From the NCBI GenBank assembly GCA_035293405.1, contig DATDOE010000008.1:58634-122633 (forward strand): 64,000 nucleotides of DNA. The letters run 5' to 3'. Shown here piece by piece: positions 43,459 to 57,741 of this stretch. The notes beneath the pieces were generated by a model. That model was given only the letters and a program-made list of their open reading frames with translations, was not told the DNA's origin and searched no databases. Source of the stretch: Gp6-AA40 sp035293405 (GTDB taxonomy: Bacteria > Acidobacteriota > Vicinamibacteria > Vicinamibacterales > UBA2999). The position numbers were made by a program, and so were the translations under genes. Every line of letters begins with the position of its first letter. The first letter of the stretch is position 1.

Positions 43459-45154
43459 CCTGAAGAACACCGACGTCGTCATCATCGGCCTTGGCGCCGT
43501 GGGCGGCGTCGCGGCGCTGCCGCTCGCACTGGCGGGCCTCGACGTGATCGGGCTCGAGGCCGGCATCTGGCTCAAGGCAGACGACTTCGCCCCCGATGAA
43601 CTGCGGAACAACGTTCGCGGATGGCCTCACGCGATCCAGAAAGCCAACCGCGAGATCCCCACGCACCGGGCGAACGCCTCGGCGCCGTACTCACCGCGCC
43701 TCGGGATTCACCCGATGATGAACGCCGTCGGCGGCACCACGCTGCACTACTGGGCGCAGAGCTGGCGTTTGAATCCGTGGGACTTCAAGGTCGTCAGCGA
43801 AACGGGACGACGTTACGGGGCGTCGCGGATCCCGAAGGGATCAACGGTGGAAGACTGGCCGTTCGGTCTCGACGAGCTCGAGCGGTACTACGACAAGGTC
43901 GAGTACGAGATTGGCGTCTCGGGAAAGGCCGGCAACGTCAAGGGCACGGTCGATCGGCGCGGCAACATCTTCGAGGGGCCGCGCACCCGCGAGTATCCGA
44001 TGCCACCGCTGCGTGGCACCGGCTTCACCGACATGATGCGTGACGCGGCTGGAAAGCTCGGATGGCATGCGTTCCCTGGCCCGGCGGCAGTCAACACGCG
44101 GAGCTATCAGAACCGCGGAGCATGCGCGTACCACGGCTTCTGCGCCCGCGGTGGCTGTCACATCAACGCCAAGGGCTCGACGGCAGTGACGACCATTCCC
44201 AAGGCGCAGGCCACCAAGCGCCTCACCGTCGTCACTGAAGCGCACGTCACCGCGATCGAGGTTGGCGCCGACGGTCGGGTCAGCGGGGTCACGTATCTCA
44301 AGGGCGGCACCGAGTACTTTCAGCCGGCGGCGGCGGTGCTCCTGGCCAGCTACGTCTACGAGAACGTACGCATGCTGCTGCTCTCGAAGTCGAAGGCGTT
44401 TCCCAACGGCCTCTCCAACAACCACGGCCAGGTCGGCCGGCACTACTTCAGCCACAATCAGACCGCCGGCGTGACCGCACTCTTTCCGAAGCGGCTGAAC
44501 AACTGGTACGGTCTGCCGGCGCAGGGCGTCGCCGTGGACAACTGGGCTGATGACAACTTCGACCACGCGGGCCTGGACTTCATCGGCGGCGGCAATCTCT
44601 GGGTCTACTCCGACCGGCGGCCGATTGGCGCGGCGAACATGAGCACCTATGGCAGGGCGCCGCGATGGGGTTCCGCGTGGAAGACGTTCATCAAGCAGAA
44701 CGCCGACAGCGCGAACGTCTCGTACCTGCAGAAGACAACGCTGCCTTACGAGGACAACTACCTCGACCTCGATCCAACCGTGAAGGACCCTCTCGGCTTC
44801 CCCGTCTGTCGCATCACGGCTGACTACAAAGAAAACGAACGGCGGGTGTCGACGTTCATTCAGGACAAGATGGTCGAGTGGTACATGGCGGCAGGCGCTA
44901 TCGCCACGGAGAAGACTGGCATCGGGACGATGGGGCCGACCACGCACGCGTACGGCGGCACACGAATGGGCAACAACGCCGAAACGAACGTGGTTGACCC
45001 ATGGGGCTTCTCGCACGAAGTGCCCAACCTCGGCGTGCTCGGAGCGTCGGTCATGGGGACGAGCGGCGCACGAAACCCGACGCTGACGGCGCAAGCGCTG
45101 GCGTGGCGAACGGGTGAACGCCTCGCGAAGAACTGGAAACAAATCGCCACATAG
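43448..45154 (+). CDS. GMC-family FAD-dependent oxidoreductase (large subunit)
   Basis: 568 aa. The FAD-binding GxGxxG motif is VVIIGLGAVGGVAALPLALAGLDVIGLEAG. GMC features include GGTTLHYWAQSWRLNP and YHGFCARGGCHINAKGS. The C-terminal active-site region is GPTTHAYGGTRMGNNAETNVVDPWGFSHEVPNLGVLGASVMGTSGARNPTLTAQALAWR with the conserved His/Asn. It has no own export signal and is expected to ride out with the Tat subunit 3 encoded upstream. It is a periplasmic sugar/alcohol dehydrogenase catalytic subunit; the exact substrate is unknown. Confidence 0.92.
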   Translation: MAVNLKNTDVVIIGLGAVGGVAALPLALAGLDVIGLEAGIWLKADDFAPDELRNNVRGWPHAIQKANREIPTHRANASAPYSPRLGIHPMMNAVGGTTLHYWAQSWRLNPWDFKVVSETGRRYGASRIPKGSTVEDWPFGLDELERYYDKVEYEIGVSGKAGNVKGTVDRRGNIFEGPRTREYPMPPLRGTGFTDMMRDAAGKLGWHAFPGPAAVNTRSYQNRGACAYHGFCARGGCHINAKGSTAVTTIPKAQATKRLTVVTEAHVTAIEVGADGRVSGVTYLKGGTEYFQPAAAVLLASYVYENVRMLLLSKSKAFPNGLSNNHGQVGRHYFSHNQTAGVTALFPKRLNNWYGLPAQGVAVDNWADDNFDHAGLDFIGGGNLWVYSDRRPIGAANMSTYGRAPRWGSAWKTFIKQNADSANVSYLQKTTLPYEDNYLDLDPTVKDPLGFPVCRITADYKENERRVSTFIQDKMVEWYMAAGAIATEKTGIGTMGPTTHAYGGTRMGNNAETNVVDPWGFSHEVPNLGVLGASVMGTSGARNPTLTAQALAWRTGERLAKNWKQIAT

Positions 45155-45173
45155 AGGTGGGAGAGGTGGGTCC

Positions 45174-45219
45174 GTAGAGGCGGGTCTTTAGTTCGTAGAG
45201 GCGGGTCTTTAGACCCGCC
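45174..45219 (+). terminator. Duplicated 18-bp unit ending in a perfect hairpin
   Basis: gtagaggcgggtctttag occurs at 45174-45191 and 45195-45212. The second copy forms a perfect 9-bp hairpin, GGCGGGTCT-tt-AGACCCGCC (45200-45219). It lies between the convergent ends of the GMC and Fic genes and may act as a bidirectional terminator, though there is no U-tract. Confidence 0.4.
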
Positions 45220-45248
45220 TTGTGAGCGTTCGCCCCGTCGTTGGGGGC

Positions 45249-46415
45249 TCACTGATCGTCGAACAGCCGAACATAGGGCTCATAGCGAAACCGCCGATGG
45301 CGGGCGTGTCCCGTGATCTCTTGAAGAATGCCGATGGTCACGAGACGGCGCACAATCTGGTTCGCGGCCGCGAACGTCGTTCCGATCAGCTCCTGCACCT
45401 GTTTGGCGCTGACGATCGGATGCTCGTAGAGGTATTGCAGGATTCGATGGCCATTCCCGGCGGCACGACCGAGGCCCTCGGCGATCAAGGATCGGTGCTC
45501 TTCGCGAAGCAGAAGGATTCGCCTTGCCGTGTCGGCTGCCTGCGCGCTCACCTCGGTGACACCTCGCAAAAAGAACTCCAGCCAGCCCTCCCAGTCGCCT
45601 GAGTCGCGTACAGCCTGCAGGCGATCGTAGTACTCCTGGCGATGCGCCTTGAGGTAATGCGAGAGATACAGCACCGGCTTGTGTAGGACACCGTCCTCGC
45701 ACAGGAGCAACGTGATGAGCAGTCGACCGACGCGCCCATTGCCGTCGAGGAACGGGTGAATCGTCTCGAATTGCGCGTGCGCGAGTCCGACCTTGATCAG
45801 TAGCGGCAAGTCGTCGCGTTCGTGCAGGAACGTTTCGAGCTCGCCGAGTGCCTTTGGTACTTCGTCGGGCGGTGGCGGGACAAACGTGGCATTCGCCAGC
45901 GACGACCCTCCAGGTCCGAGCCAGTTCTGACTGCGGCGCAACTCGCCCGGAGTCAGACGCGATCCGCGGACGCCCTGCAGGAGCTCCTCATGGATCTCGC
46001 GGATGAGGCGAGCCGAGACGGGAAGTTGTTCGAGGCGCGCGAGGCCGTGGTTCATCGCGCGTACGTAGTTCACGACCTCATCGACATCTCGCGGGGTCTC
46101 TGCCCCAAACACGTCCGCTTCTGCCGCGAGGAGGTCCTGCAGCGAGCTCTGCGTTCCCTCGATTTGGCTCGAGAGCACAGCTTCCTTTCGAACGTACATG
46201 TAGACGAACAGATCCGGATTCGGGAGCGTGTGAATCGACCCGTCGAGCCGCCCAAGCGCACGGTCTGCCTCCGAGAGTCGGCGCTGAAGTTCGCCCTCGA
46301 TCCTGACCGGCGGGCTGGGGGGAAGGGCGACCGGAATGAACGCGCGATAGCCGGTGGCTTGAGCCATATACCGACCCGCTCGACCCTCGCTCTTGTTGTT
46401 GCCTGTGTTCATCAT
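45249..46415 (-). CDS. Fic-domain AMPylase-like protein with winged-helix tail
   Basis: 388 aa from ATG 46415 (TTG at 46424 also possible). N-terminal Fic_N region with the inhibitory motif SSQIEGTQ (S/TxxxEG, class II). Then the core HPFLDGNGRVGR, the complete HPFx(D/E)GNGRxxR with catalytic His. The C-terminus is a winged helix (HPIVSAKQVQELIGTTFAAANQIVRRLVTIGILQEIT) as in many Fic/DUF4172-type proteins. Fic enzymes transfer AMP to Ser/Thr/Tyr of target proteins and are inhibited by the SxxxEG helix. It is divergent from the restriction-modification operon, separated by ~145 bp of AT-rich DNA. Confidence 0.93.
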   Translation of the reverse strand: MMNTGNNKSEGRAGRYMAQATGYRAFIPVALPPSPPVRIEGELQRRLSEADRALGRLDGSIHTLPNPDLFVYMYVRKEAVLSSQIEGTQSSLQDLLAAEADVFGAETPRDVDEVVNYVRAMNHGLARLEQLPVSARLIREIHEELLQGVRGSRLTPGELRRSQNWLGPGGSSLANATFVPPPPDEVPKALGELETFLHERDDLPLLIKVGLAHAQFETIHPFLDGNGRVGRLLITLLLCEDGVLHKPVLYLSHYLKAHRQEYYDRLQAVRDSGDWEGWLEFFLRGVTEVSAQAADTARRILLLREEHRSLIAEGLGRAAGNGHRILQYLYEHPIVSAKQVQELIGTTFAAANQIVRRLVTIGILQEITGHARHRRFRYEPYVRLFDDQ

Positions 46416-46540
46416 GGCTGGCAATTCGAGACATGTTATACGCTGCGTTTCGTATAGAGATGCATCGGCTCTATATTAAACGCTGACTAGCCCATACGGT
46501 CACGACTGGTTCAGACAAAGTGTTGACTCAGTAATTGTTT

Positions 46541-46558
46541 ATATCAAACATATCAAAC
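46541..46558 (+). promoter_or_regulatory. Tandem 9-bp repeat abutting the methylase start (candidate operator)
   Basis: atatcaaac is repeated directly (46541-46549 and 46550-46558) and ends at the ATG of the HTH-methylase gene. A TTGACT lies at 46523-46528 but no well-spaced -10 is obvious. Because the encoded protein starts with an XRE HTH, the repeat is a good autoregulatory site. The lack of a Shine-Dalgarno suggests a leaderless or very short leader. Confidence 0.45.
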
Positions 46559-51969
<5,411 letters not shown>

Positions 51970-51979
51970 GCAGGTAGTC

Positions 51980-52285
51980 GTGCGTCACGGGTTGTATCCA
52001 ATCGACGCGCTGAAGCGGCGCACCATCGAGTGGTCGGTCAGGCTCCGCGTGAATCCGCGTGTCGTTCGGGTTCAGGCCATGCGGCGGAAGTGGGGGTCTT
52101 GCTCCTCGAAAGGGACCATCACGCTCGCGAGTGATCTCGCGGAACGGGAGTCACGCTTTCAGGACTACGTCATCGTTCATGAGCTGCTCCATTTGAGAGT
52201 TCCCAACCACGGGCGTCTGTTCAAGGTGCTGATGACCGCGTACGTCCCAGGCTGGAGAAGGATGGGGACGACGGCCATGACGTAG
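51980..52285 (+). CDS. Short YgjP/WLM-type metallopeptidase
   Basis: 101 aa from GTG 51980 with GAGCAGG upstream. Contains the core of YgjP (DUF45): MRRKWGSCSSKGTITLASDL, then the Zn motif HELLHLRVPNHGRLF (HExxHLxxxNHxxxF) and the closing YVPGWRRM. It is about half the length of E. coli YgjP because the N-terminal half is missing, but the catalytic part is complete. YgjP-like genes are often found next to type I restriction operons. Its role there is unknown; turnover of HsdR by proteolysis is one possibility. Confidence 0.85.
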   Translation: MRHGLYPIDALKRRTIEWSVRLRVNPRVVRVQAMRRKWGSCSSKGTITLASDLAERESRFQDYVIVHELLHLRVPNHGRLFKVLMTAYVPGWRRMGTTAMT

Positions 52286-52294
52286 ACTGATCGG

Positions 52295-54604
52295 GTGACC
52301 ATCCGCTCCGTCGCGGTGCTGGGCGCCGGCGTCATGGGTGCGCAGATTGCCGCGCACTTCGCCAACGCCGGTGTTCCCGCGTTGCTGCTCGACGTCACCG
52401 CCGAGGCCGCCGAACAGGGCCTCGAGCGCGCACGCGGGTTGAAGCCCGATCCGTTCTTCACGCCCGATGCCTGGAAGCTGATCACGACGGGAAGCTTCGA
52501 CGCGGGCCTGGTGCGACTGACCGAGGCGGACTGGATTCTCGAAGCCGTCGTCGAGCAGCTCGACGTCAAGCGGACGCTGCTGGCACGCATCGATGACGCC
52601 AGACGGCCAGGCACCATCGTCAGCTCGAACACGTCCGGCATTCCCATCGGCGCGCTCGCCGAGGGCCGGAGCGACGACTTCAGGCAGCACTGGCTCGGCA
52701 CGCATTTCTTCAACCCGCCACGGTACCTGCGTCTCCTGGAAGTGATCCCGACCGGCGAGACCAATCGAGCCGTGGTGGATGCGGTCACGTCCTTTGCCGA
52801 TCATCACCTCGGCAAAGGCGTCGTCGTCGCGAAGGACTCGCCGAACTTCATCGGCAATCACCTGGCGCTCTACGGCGTGGCGCGCATCCTGGCGACCGTC
52901 GCGTCCGGCGCCTACACGATCGAGGAGGTGGACGAGATCACCGGGCCGGCGATCGGCCGGCCGAAGAGCGCCACGTTTCGCACGCTCGATCTCGCGGGCG
53001 TGGACATCCTGGCCCACGTCGTTCACAACCTGCAGGAGCGTCTGCCCGACAGCGCGGCACGTGCCGGCTTCGTGCTGCCACCGTTCGTCGAGCAGATGGT
53101 CGCGCGGGGCTTCACCGGCGAGAAGGCTGGCCAGGGTTTCTACAAGCGCGTGAAGGGCGCCAACGGCGAGTCGGAGATCCTCGTGATCGATCCGGCGACG
53201 CTCGACTGTCGGCCGCGGCAACCCGTGCGGCTGCCGTCGCTGGAGTCCTCGAAGTCGATCACCGATGTCGGCGAGCGGCTGAGGACGCTGTTCGACGGCA
53301 CCGACCGGGTTGGCCAGTTCCTGCGCGACACGCTCGCGCCAACATTGGTCTACACGGCTCGAGTGACGCCGTCGATCGCGTATTCCCCGGACGATGTGGA
53401 CCGCGTGATGCGGTGGGGCTTTGGATGGGAGCTTGGACCGTTCGAGAGCGCTGATGCGATCGGCATCGAGCGGCTGCTCGAGGTCGCGCGGGAGGTCAGC
53501 CCCGAGCTTCTCGAGGCGGGCGTTCCTGACATCTGGCAGCGGGCGATCGCATCCGGCCGACATCGGCTGCGCGACGGCGAGGTGCCTCCCCCGTCGCCGG
53601 AGTTTCAGATTCTGCGCGACGCGAAGGATCGCTCGCGGGTGGTCAAGAAGAACGCCGGCGCCAGCCTCATCGACATCGGCGACGGTGTGCTCGCGGTCGA
53701 GTTCCACACCAAGATGAACGCGATCGGCGCCGATACGCTGCAGATGCTGCAGGCCGGCGCGCATGAAGCGGCGAAGAACTTCGCCGCGCTGGTCGTCGGC
53801 AACGACGCGCTGCACTTCTCCGCCGGCGCGAACCTGATGCTGCTCCTGCTCGAAGCGCAGGAAGAGAACTGGGACGACATCGACCTGATCATCAGGCAGT
53901 TCCAACAGACGACGATGGGCCTGCGCTACGCGGACGTGCCGGTGATCGTGGCCCCGGCCGGCCTCACGCTGGGCGGCGGCTGTGAGATCTCACTCCATGC
54001 CGACAGAGTGCAGGCCGCAGGTGAGACGTACATGGGACTCGTCGAAGCCGGCGTGGGCCTGATCCCGGCAGGCGGCGGAACCAAGGAGCTCGTGGCGCGC
54101 GCGGCCGAGCAGATGGCGCCGGGCAGCACCGACTTTCTGCCGCCGATCCAGCGTGCGTTCGAGCTGATCGGGTTCGCGAAGACTTCGGCGAGCGGACCCG
54201 ATGCGCAACGCCTCGGCTACATGCGGTCAGTGGACGCGGTCACGATGAACCGCGACCGGCTCATCGCCGACGCCAAGGCGCGAGCGCTGCAGCGGGTCCG
54301 CGACGGCTATCAGCCGCCGGCGCGGCGGATGGCCATTCCGGTTGGCGGCGATGGCGTGGCTGCAACCTTGAAGCTCGGTGTACACCTCGCGTGGCGTGCC
54401 GGACGCATCAGCGACCACGACGCCGTGATCGGCCGGAAGCTGGCAACGATCCTGGCAGGAGGGGCGATTCCCCATCCGACGACGGTGACGGAGCAGCACC
54501 TGCTCGACCTCGAGCGCGAGGCGTTCCTCAGCCTCATCGCCGAGCGCAAGACGCAGGAGCGAATCCAGCACACGTTGAAGACGGGGAAGCCGTTAAGGAA
54601 CTAG
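52295..54604 (+). CDS. 3-hydroxyacyl-CoA dehydrogenase / enoyl-CoA hydratase (FadB/FadN-like)
   Basis: 769 aa from GTG 52295. The N-terminal NAD-binding Rossmann domain (VAVLGAGVMGAQIAAHFANAGVPALLLDV) and the helical HCDH C-domains come first (LGTHFFNPPRYLRLLEVIPTGET; FIGNHLALYG). An enoyl-CoA hydratase domain occupies ~480-650 with the oxyanion loop ALVVGNDALHFSAGANL and GLTLGGGCEISLHADRVQAAGETYMGLVEAGVGLIPAGGGTKEL. Dehydrogenase-first, hydratase-last order is that of FadN-type proteins. It catalyses the middle two steps of fatty-acid beta-oxidation. The usual thiolase (FadI/FadA-like) is not adjacent. Confidence 0.92.
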   Translation: MTIRSVAVLGAGVMGAQIAAHFANAGVPALLLDVTAEAAEQGLERARGLKPDPFFTPDAWKLITTGSFDAGLVRLTEADWILEAVVEQLDVKRTLLARIDDARRPGTIVSSNTSGIPIGALAEGRSDDFRQHWLGTHFFNPPRYLRLLEVIPTGETNRAVVDAVTSFADHHLGKGVVVAKDSPNFIGNHLALYGVARILATVASGAYTIEEVDEITGPAIGRPKSATFRTLDLAGVDILAHVVHNLQERLPDSAARAGFVLPPFVEQMVARGFTGEKAGQGFYKRVKGANGESEILVIDPATLDCRPRQPVRLPSLESSKSITDVGERLRTLFDGTDRVGQFLRDTLAPTLVYTARVTPSIAYSPDDVDRVMRWGFGWELGPFESADAIGIERLLEVAREVSPELLEAGVPDIWQRAIASGRHRLRDGEVPPPSPEFQILRDAKDRSRVVKKNAGASLIDIGDGVLAVEFHTKMNAIGADTLQMLQAGAHEAAKNFAALVVGNDALHFSAGANLMLLLLEAQEENWDDIDLIIRQFQQTTMGLRYADVPVIVAPAGLTLGGGCEISLHADRVQAAGETYMGLVEAGVGLIPAGGGTKELVARAAEQMAPGSTDFLPPIQRAFELIGFAKTSASGPDAQRLGYMRSVDAVTMNRDRLIADAKARALQRVRDGYQPPARRMAIPVGGDGVAATLKLGVHLAWRAGRISDHDAVIGRKLATILAGGAIPHPTTVTEQHLLDLEREAFLSLIAERKTQERIQHTLKTGKPLRN

Positions 54605-54627
54605 CTGGTAGCCGGTAGCTTGTGGCC

Positions 54628-55434
54628 ATGAACATCATCGATCGTGGCGTTGGCACGCCTGTCGTGATCATTCCCGGCATTCAGGGCCGCTGGGAGTGGA
54701 TGAAGCCAGCTGTCGATGCGCTGTCCACGCGTTGTCGAGTGATCACGTTCTCCCTCGCCGACGAGCCGACCAGCGGCGCGACGTTCGATGAGACCGCCGG
54801 CATCTGGAGCTACGTGCAGCAGGTGGCCGACGTCCTCGACGCCGTTGGCCTTGAAAAGGCGACGATCTGCGGCGTCTCGTACGCCGGAGTCATCGCGGCC
54901 GCGTTCGCCGCACGCCATCCGCATCGCGTCTCATCTCTGGTCATGATGTCGGCCATTCCTCCCTCGTGGCGGCCCGACGCGCGGCTGCGCTTCCTGATGC
55001 GGTCGCCGCGCCTGCTCTCGCCGCTGTTCTGCATTGCCTCGGCACGTCTGTTGCCGGAAATCATCGCCGCAAAGGGCCTCCTGCGAGGCATGGCCTTCGC
55101 CGCTACGCAGAGTGTCAACGTGCTCAGGCACATCTTCTCGCCGCGCCTGATGGCGCGCCGGGCGCGGATGGTGGCCATGCTCGATGTCGAGCACGAGCTG
55201 CCGCGCGTGCATCGTCCCACGCTCGTCGTGACGGGTGAAGCCGGCCTCGATCGCGTGGTCCCGGTGAGATTCACGAGGGAATATCTCAAGATCTGGCCGC
55301 ACGCCACCGAGGTTGTGCTGTCGCGGACGGGCCACCTTGGCCCGATGACCAGGGCCGACACATTCGCGAGCCTCATCGCGACGTTCGCCGAACGCGCCTC
55401 GCGCGACGAGGGCCAGAAGAGACGCATCGTCTGA
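54628..55434 (+). CDS. Alpha/beta-hydrolase
   Basis: 268 aa from ATG 54628. The nucleophile elbow GVSYAG (Ser ~84), an acid in the VVTGEAGLDRVVP segment and the catalytic His in RTGHLGPMT form the triad. The oxyanion strand IPGIQGRWEWMKPA is present. It has no signal peptide, so it is probably a cytosolic esterase, thioesterase or related enzyme. It follows the beta-oxidation gene by 23 bp on the same strand; a lipid or CoA-ester substrate is plausible but unproven. Confidence 0.88.
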   Translation: MNIIDRGVGTPVVIIPGIQGRWEWMKPAVDALSTRCRVITFSLADEPTSGATFDETAGIWSYVQQVADVLDAVGLEKATICGVSYAGVIAAAFAARHPHRVSSLVMMSAIPPSWRPDARLRFLMRSPRLLSPLFCIASARLLPEIIAAKGLLRGMAFAATQSVNVLRHIFSPRLMARRARMVAMLDVEHELPRVHRPTLVVTGEAGLDRVVPVRFTREYLKIWPHATEVVLSRTGHLGPMTRADTFASLIATFAERASRDEGQKRRIV

Positions 55435-55456
55435 GCGCCGATGGCGGGTTCACGCA

Positions 55457-56026
55457 TTAGAAAGCAAACCTGACTTCCACGCGCCGATGCGCCAGTGCCG
55501 GGATCGGGGCTGGCGCGATCAGCGGACAACCGCGCACGATACAGTCGGTCCATGCTGGAATTCGGTCGGTCTGATAGAACCGTTCGACGTACCGCCAATC
55601 CGTTTCCACGAAGTCGCTGTACCACTGGTCGAGGTGTGTCACTCCACGCTCGTGCATCAGTTGCATGCCGAACCTGGCGGCCTCGAACTCGTAGTCGCGC
55701 AGCACCTGGAGAAACCGCGCTCGGTCTTCGGTGCTCTGCAGGTCGTGAAGCTTGTGGGCCAGCGAGGGAGCGACCCATTGGACGGAGTGTCCAAACAGAT
55801 GGAGCAACAGGAAGCACTGCATCTCGAACCCCACGTCGGGATCGATCGCGATGCGGAGGCCATCGAAAATGCCGGTCCGCGGAGGGTCGAGGTCGCGATA
55901 TTCGATGAGGAAGCCGTATTTGACGATGCCGGATGAGACCGTTCGCCACAGGTCAACCATATCGGCGCTCGGCATGTCGCCAACCAGACGGGTCCCGACA
56001 ACTTCGTGGCCTGGAATAAGTTCCAT
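55457..56026 (-). CDS. ImmA/IrrE-like protein with degenerate metal site
   Basis: 189 aa from ATG 56026 (GGGAAG upstream); an in-frame extension to 56143 is Arg-rich and unlikely. The pattern CFLLLHLFGHSVQW...DYEFEAARFGMQLMHERG recalls the ImmA/IrrE metallopeptidase helix (HELGH...ExxAxxFAxxLL), but the catalytic Glu of HExxH is Leu here (HLFGH), so activity is doubtful. Flanking strands (GFLIEYRDLDPPRTGIFDGLRIAIDPDVGFEMQ) fit the family. It is convergent with the alpha/beta-hydrolase gene and divergent from the vWA gene. Confidence 0.7.
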   Translation of the reverse strand: MELIPGHEVVGTRLVGDMPSADMVDLWRTVSSGIVKYGFLIEYRDLDPPRTGIFDGLRIAIDPDVGFEMQCFLLLHLFGHSVQWVAPSLAHKLHDLQSTEDRARFLQVLRDYEFEAARFGMQLMHERGVTHLDQWYSDFVETDWRYVERFYQTDRIPAWTDCIVRGCPLIAPAPIPALAHRRVEVRFAF

Positions 56027-56115
56027 CCGAAAGGCTTCCCTCCGTTCACTACGCTCCGGCCGGTGAAATCGCTCTGCTCGACGGGCAAGGAACTTCTGGC
56101 GGCGTCTCCGCGTCG

Positions 56116-56931
56116 ATGAGGGATACTGACACGCGCTGGTCAAACGGCCGCGTCACTACATTGATCCATATAGACAGGCCCCTGTCCCTTCGGCTCTCCC
56201 TCGTCACCCTCGTGCCGATGATCCTGGCCTGCGAGGCACACGGTCCGGGTCGCCAGGCCGGTGGCCGCGATGACATCGAGTCGTCGGCGCCTTATCAAGC
56301 CGCAGTCGAGGAAGGCCTTGGCGCCGCGGTCGCGATCCTGATCGACACCTCGGGATCGATGAAGGACCCCGCTCCCGGCGACTCCCGACCAAAGGCCGTC
56401 GTCGCCCGCGAGGCTCTCGAAGCGATGTTCGACGCAACGGACGCGCTGGTCGCGAAGCGGCCGGACTTCTCCGTCAAAGTCGGCATCTATAGCTTTTCCA
56501 GCGATGTCTCGACGGTACTGCCGATGCGGACCTTCGATCGAGCGGCGGTACGCGAGGCGCTCACACGGTTGCCCCGCCCTGGGGGTGGCACGGCCATTGG
56601 CGAAGCCATGCGCGCTGCGAGGCCCGACCTGTACCGTGCCGGCGTGTTCCGTAAGTACCTGCTGGTCGTCACCGACGGCGAGAACACCTCAGGTCGAAGC
56701 CCAGACGAGGTCGCGCGCGATATATTCCGGAAGAGCGAGCGCGGGGTCCAGATATATTTTGTGGCATTCGACACCAGCGCCGACCGGTTCTCCTTCCTGA
56801 AGGATGTGGAGGGAGAGGTGATCGGCGCCGGCAGCGGCCCGGAGCTGCGCACGGCGCTCGACGAGATTTACCAGGGCCGCATCCTGGGTGAAGCCACCGC
56901 GCTCGGCGAACGCGAGCCCGGACAGCGATAG
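56116..56931 (+). CDS. von Willebrand factor A-domain lipoprotein
   Basis: 271 aa. The N-terminus contains an export segment ending in a lipobox (MILAC, Cys39), so the mature protein is predicted to be lipid-anchored in the periplasm or outer membrane. The vWA fold starts at AVAILIDTSGSMKD with the MIDAS DxSxS, continues with SVKVGIYSFSSDVSTVL and GGGTAIGEAMRAA (MIDAS Thr), and VVTDGENTSGRS (MIDAS Asp). All metal-site residues are intact. It is the first gene of the PspA/ABC/AAA operon, 30 bp before PspA. vWA proteins commonly act with AAA+ ATPases, and one is encoded downstream. Confidence 0.88.
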   Translation: MRDTDTRWSNGRVTTLIHIDRPLSLRLSLVTLVPMILACEAHGPGRQAGGRDDIESSAPYQAAVEEGLGAAVAILIDTSGSMKDPAPGDSRPKAVVAREALEAMFDATDALVAKRPDFSVKVGIYSFSSDVSTVLPMRTFDRAAVREALTRLPRPGGGTAIGEAMRAARPDLYRAGVFRKYLLVVTDGENTSGRSPDEVARDIFRKSERGVQIYFVAFDTSADRFSFLKDVEGEVIGAGSGPELRTALDEIYQGRILGEATALGEREPGQR

Positions 56932-56961
56932 ACACGGTCGCCTTTCTCGAAGGAGAGTCGC

Positions 56962-57726
56962 GTGATTGTTCAGAAGTTCTGGTCGGCATTCATGGCGCAG
57001 ATCAACAAGGTCGCCAACATGTTCTGGGAGGCGGATCCGATTGCGCAGATGCAGTACGAGTACGACCGCGCGGTGGAGCAGCTGAAGGAGGGCCGCACGG
57101 GCCTCGAGCAGTATCGAGGCCTCGTCGAGCGCGTGACCCGCCAGGTGTCCGCCAACCGGTCGCACGTGCAGAAGCTCGAGGCCGAAACGAAGGCGTATTT
57201 GAAGGCCGGCGACCGCGCGACCGCAGCGAAGTTCGCGCTGGAGCTGCAGAAGGCCAAGAGCGAGCTGGCGGCGAACGAGCAGCAGTATCAGATGCACGAG
57301 ACGGCGTACGGCAACAGCCTGCGCAAGATCCAGCACGCGAACCATAAGCTGATCGAACTGCGCCAGAAGATCCAGAAGTACGACGCCGAGCTGAAGATGA
57401 GCTCGGCCGAAGCCGAGATTGCGAAGCTCGCCGAGGGCTTCGACATGAACCTGACGACTGACTTCGGGCAGATCGAGGCGGTGATTCAGCAGAAGATCGA
57501 TCAGAACCGCGGCAAGGTCCGCGTGGCGGCGGACCTGTCCGCGAAGGGCATCGCCGAAATCGATGCCGAAGAGCGGATGCAGTCGGTGCTCGCCGAGGAG
57601 GCGCTCAGCAGCTTCGAGGTCGAGCTCGGGCTGAAGTCGCCCGAGACCACGCGGATTGCGCCGGCGACCAAGGACCTGGGGCCGGCCGCGATGGACGAGA
57701 AAGCCGTCGATAAACAAACGAACTGA
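56962..57726 (+). CDS. PspA/IM30 (Vipp1) family protein
   Basis: 254 aa from a GTG with AAGGAGAG upstream. N-terminal amphipathic helix region VQKFWSAFMAQINKVANMFWEADP, then the long coiled-coil of PspA (DRAVEQLKEGRTGLEQYRGLVERVTRQVSANRSHVQKLEAETKAYLKAGDRATAAKFALELQKAKSEL), a core of ~150 residues and a C-terminal extension ending VDKQTN. PspA/Vipp1 proteins are bacterial members of the ESCRT-III superfamily that polymerise on the inner membrane and protect or remodel it. Here it precedes an SBP-OmpA fusion and an ABC transporter, and a classic AAA+ ATPase is at the operon end. Confidence 0.9.
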   Translation: MIVQKFWSAFMAQINKVANMFWEADPIAQMQYEYDRAVEQLKEGRTGLEQYRGLVERVTRQVSANRSHVQKLEAETKAYLKAGDRATAAKFALELQKAKSELAANEQQYQMHETAYGNSLRKIQHANHKLIELRQKIQKYDAELKMSSAEAEIAKLAEGFDMNLTTDFGQIEAVIQQKIDQNRGKVRVAADLSAKGIAEIDAEERMQSVLAEEALSSFEVELGLKSPETTRIAPATKDLGPAAMDEKAVDKQTN

Positions 57727-57741
57727 CAGGAGCTTGTGCAG

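Noticed and set aside
46523..46551. Full sigma70 promoter for the restriction operon
   Set aside because: TTGACT is present but no -10 lies at 16-18 bp spacing.
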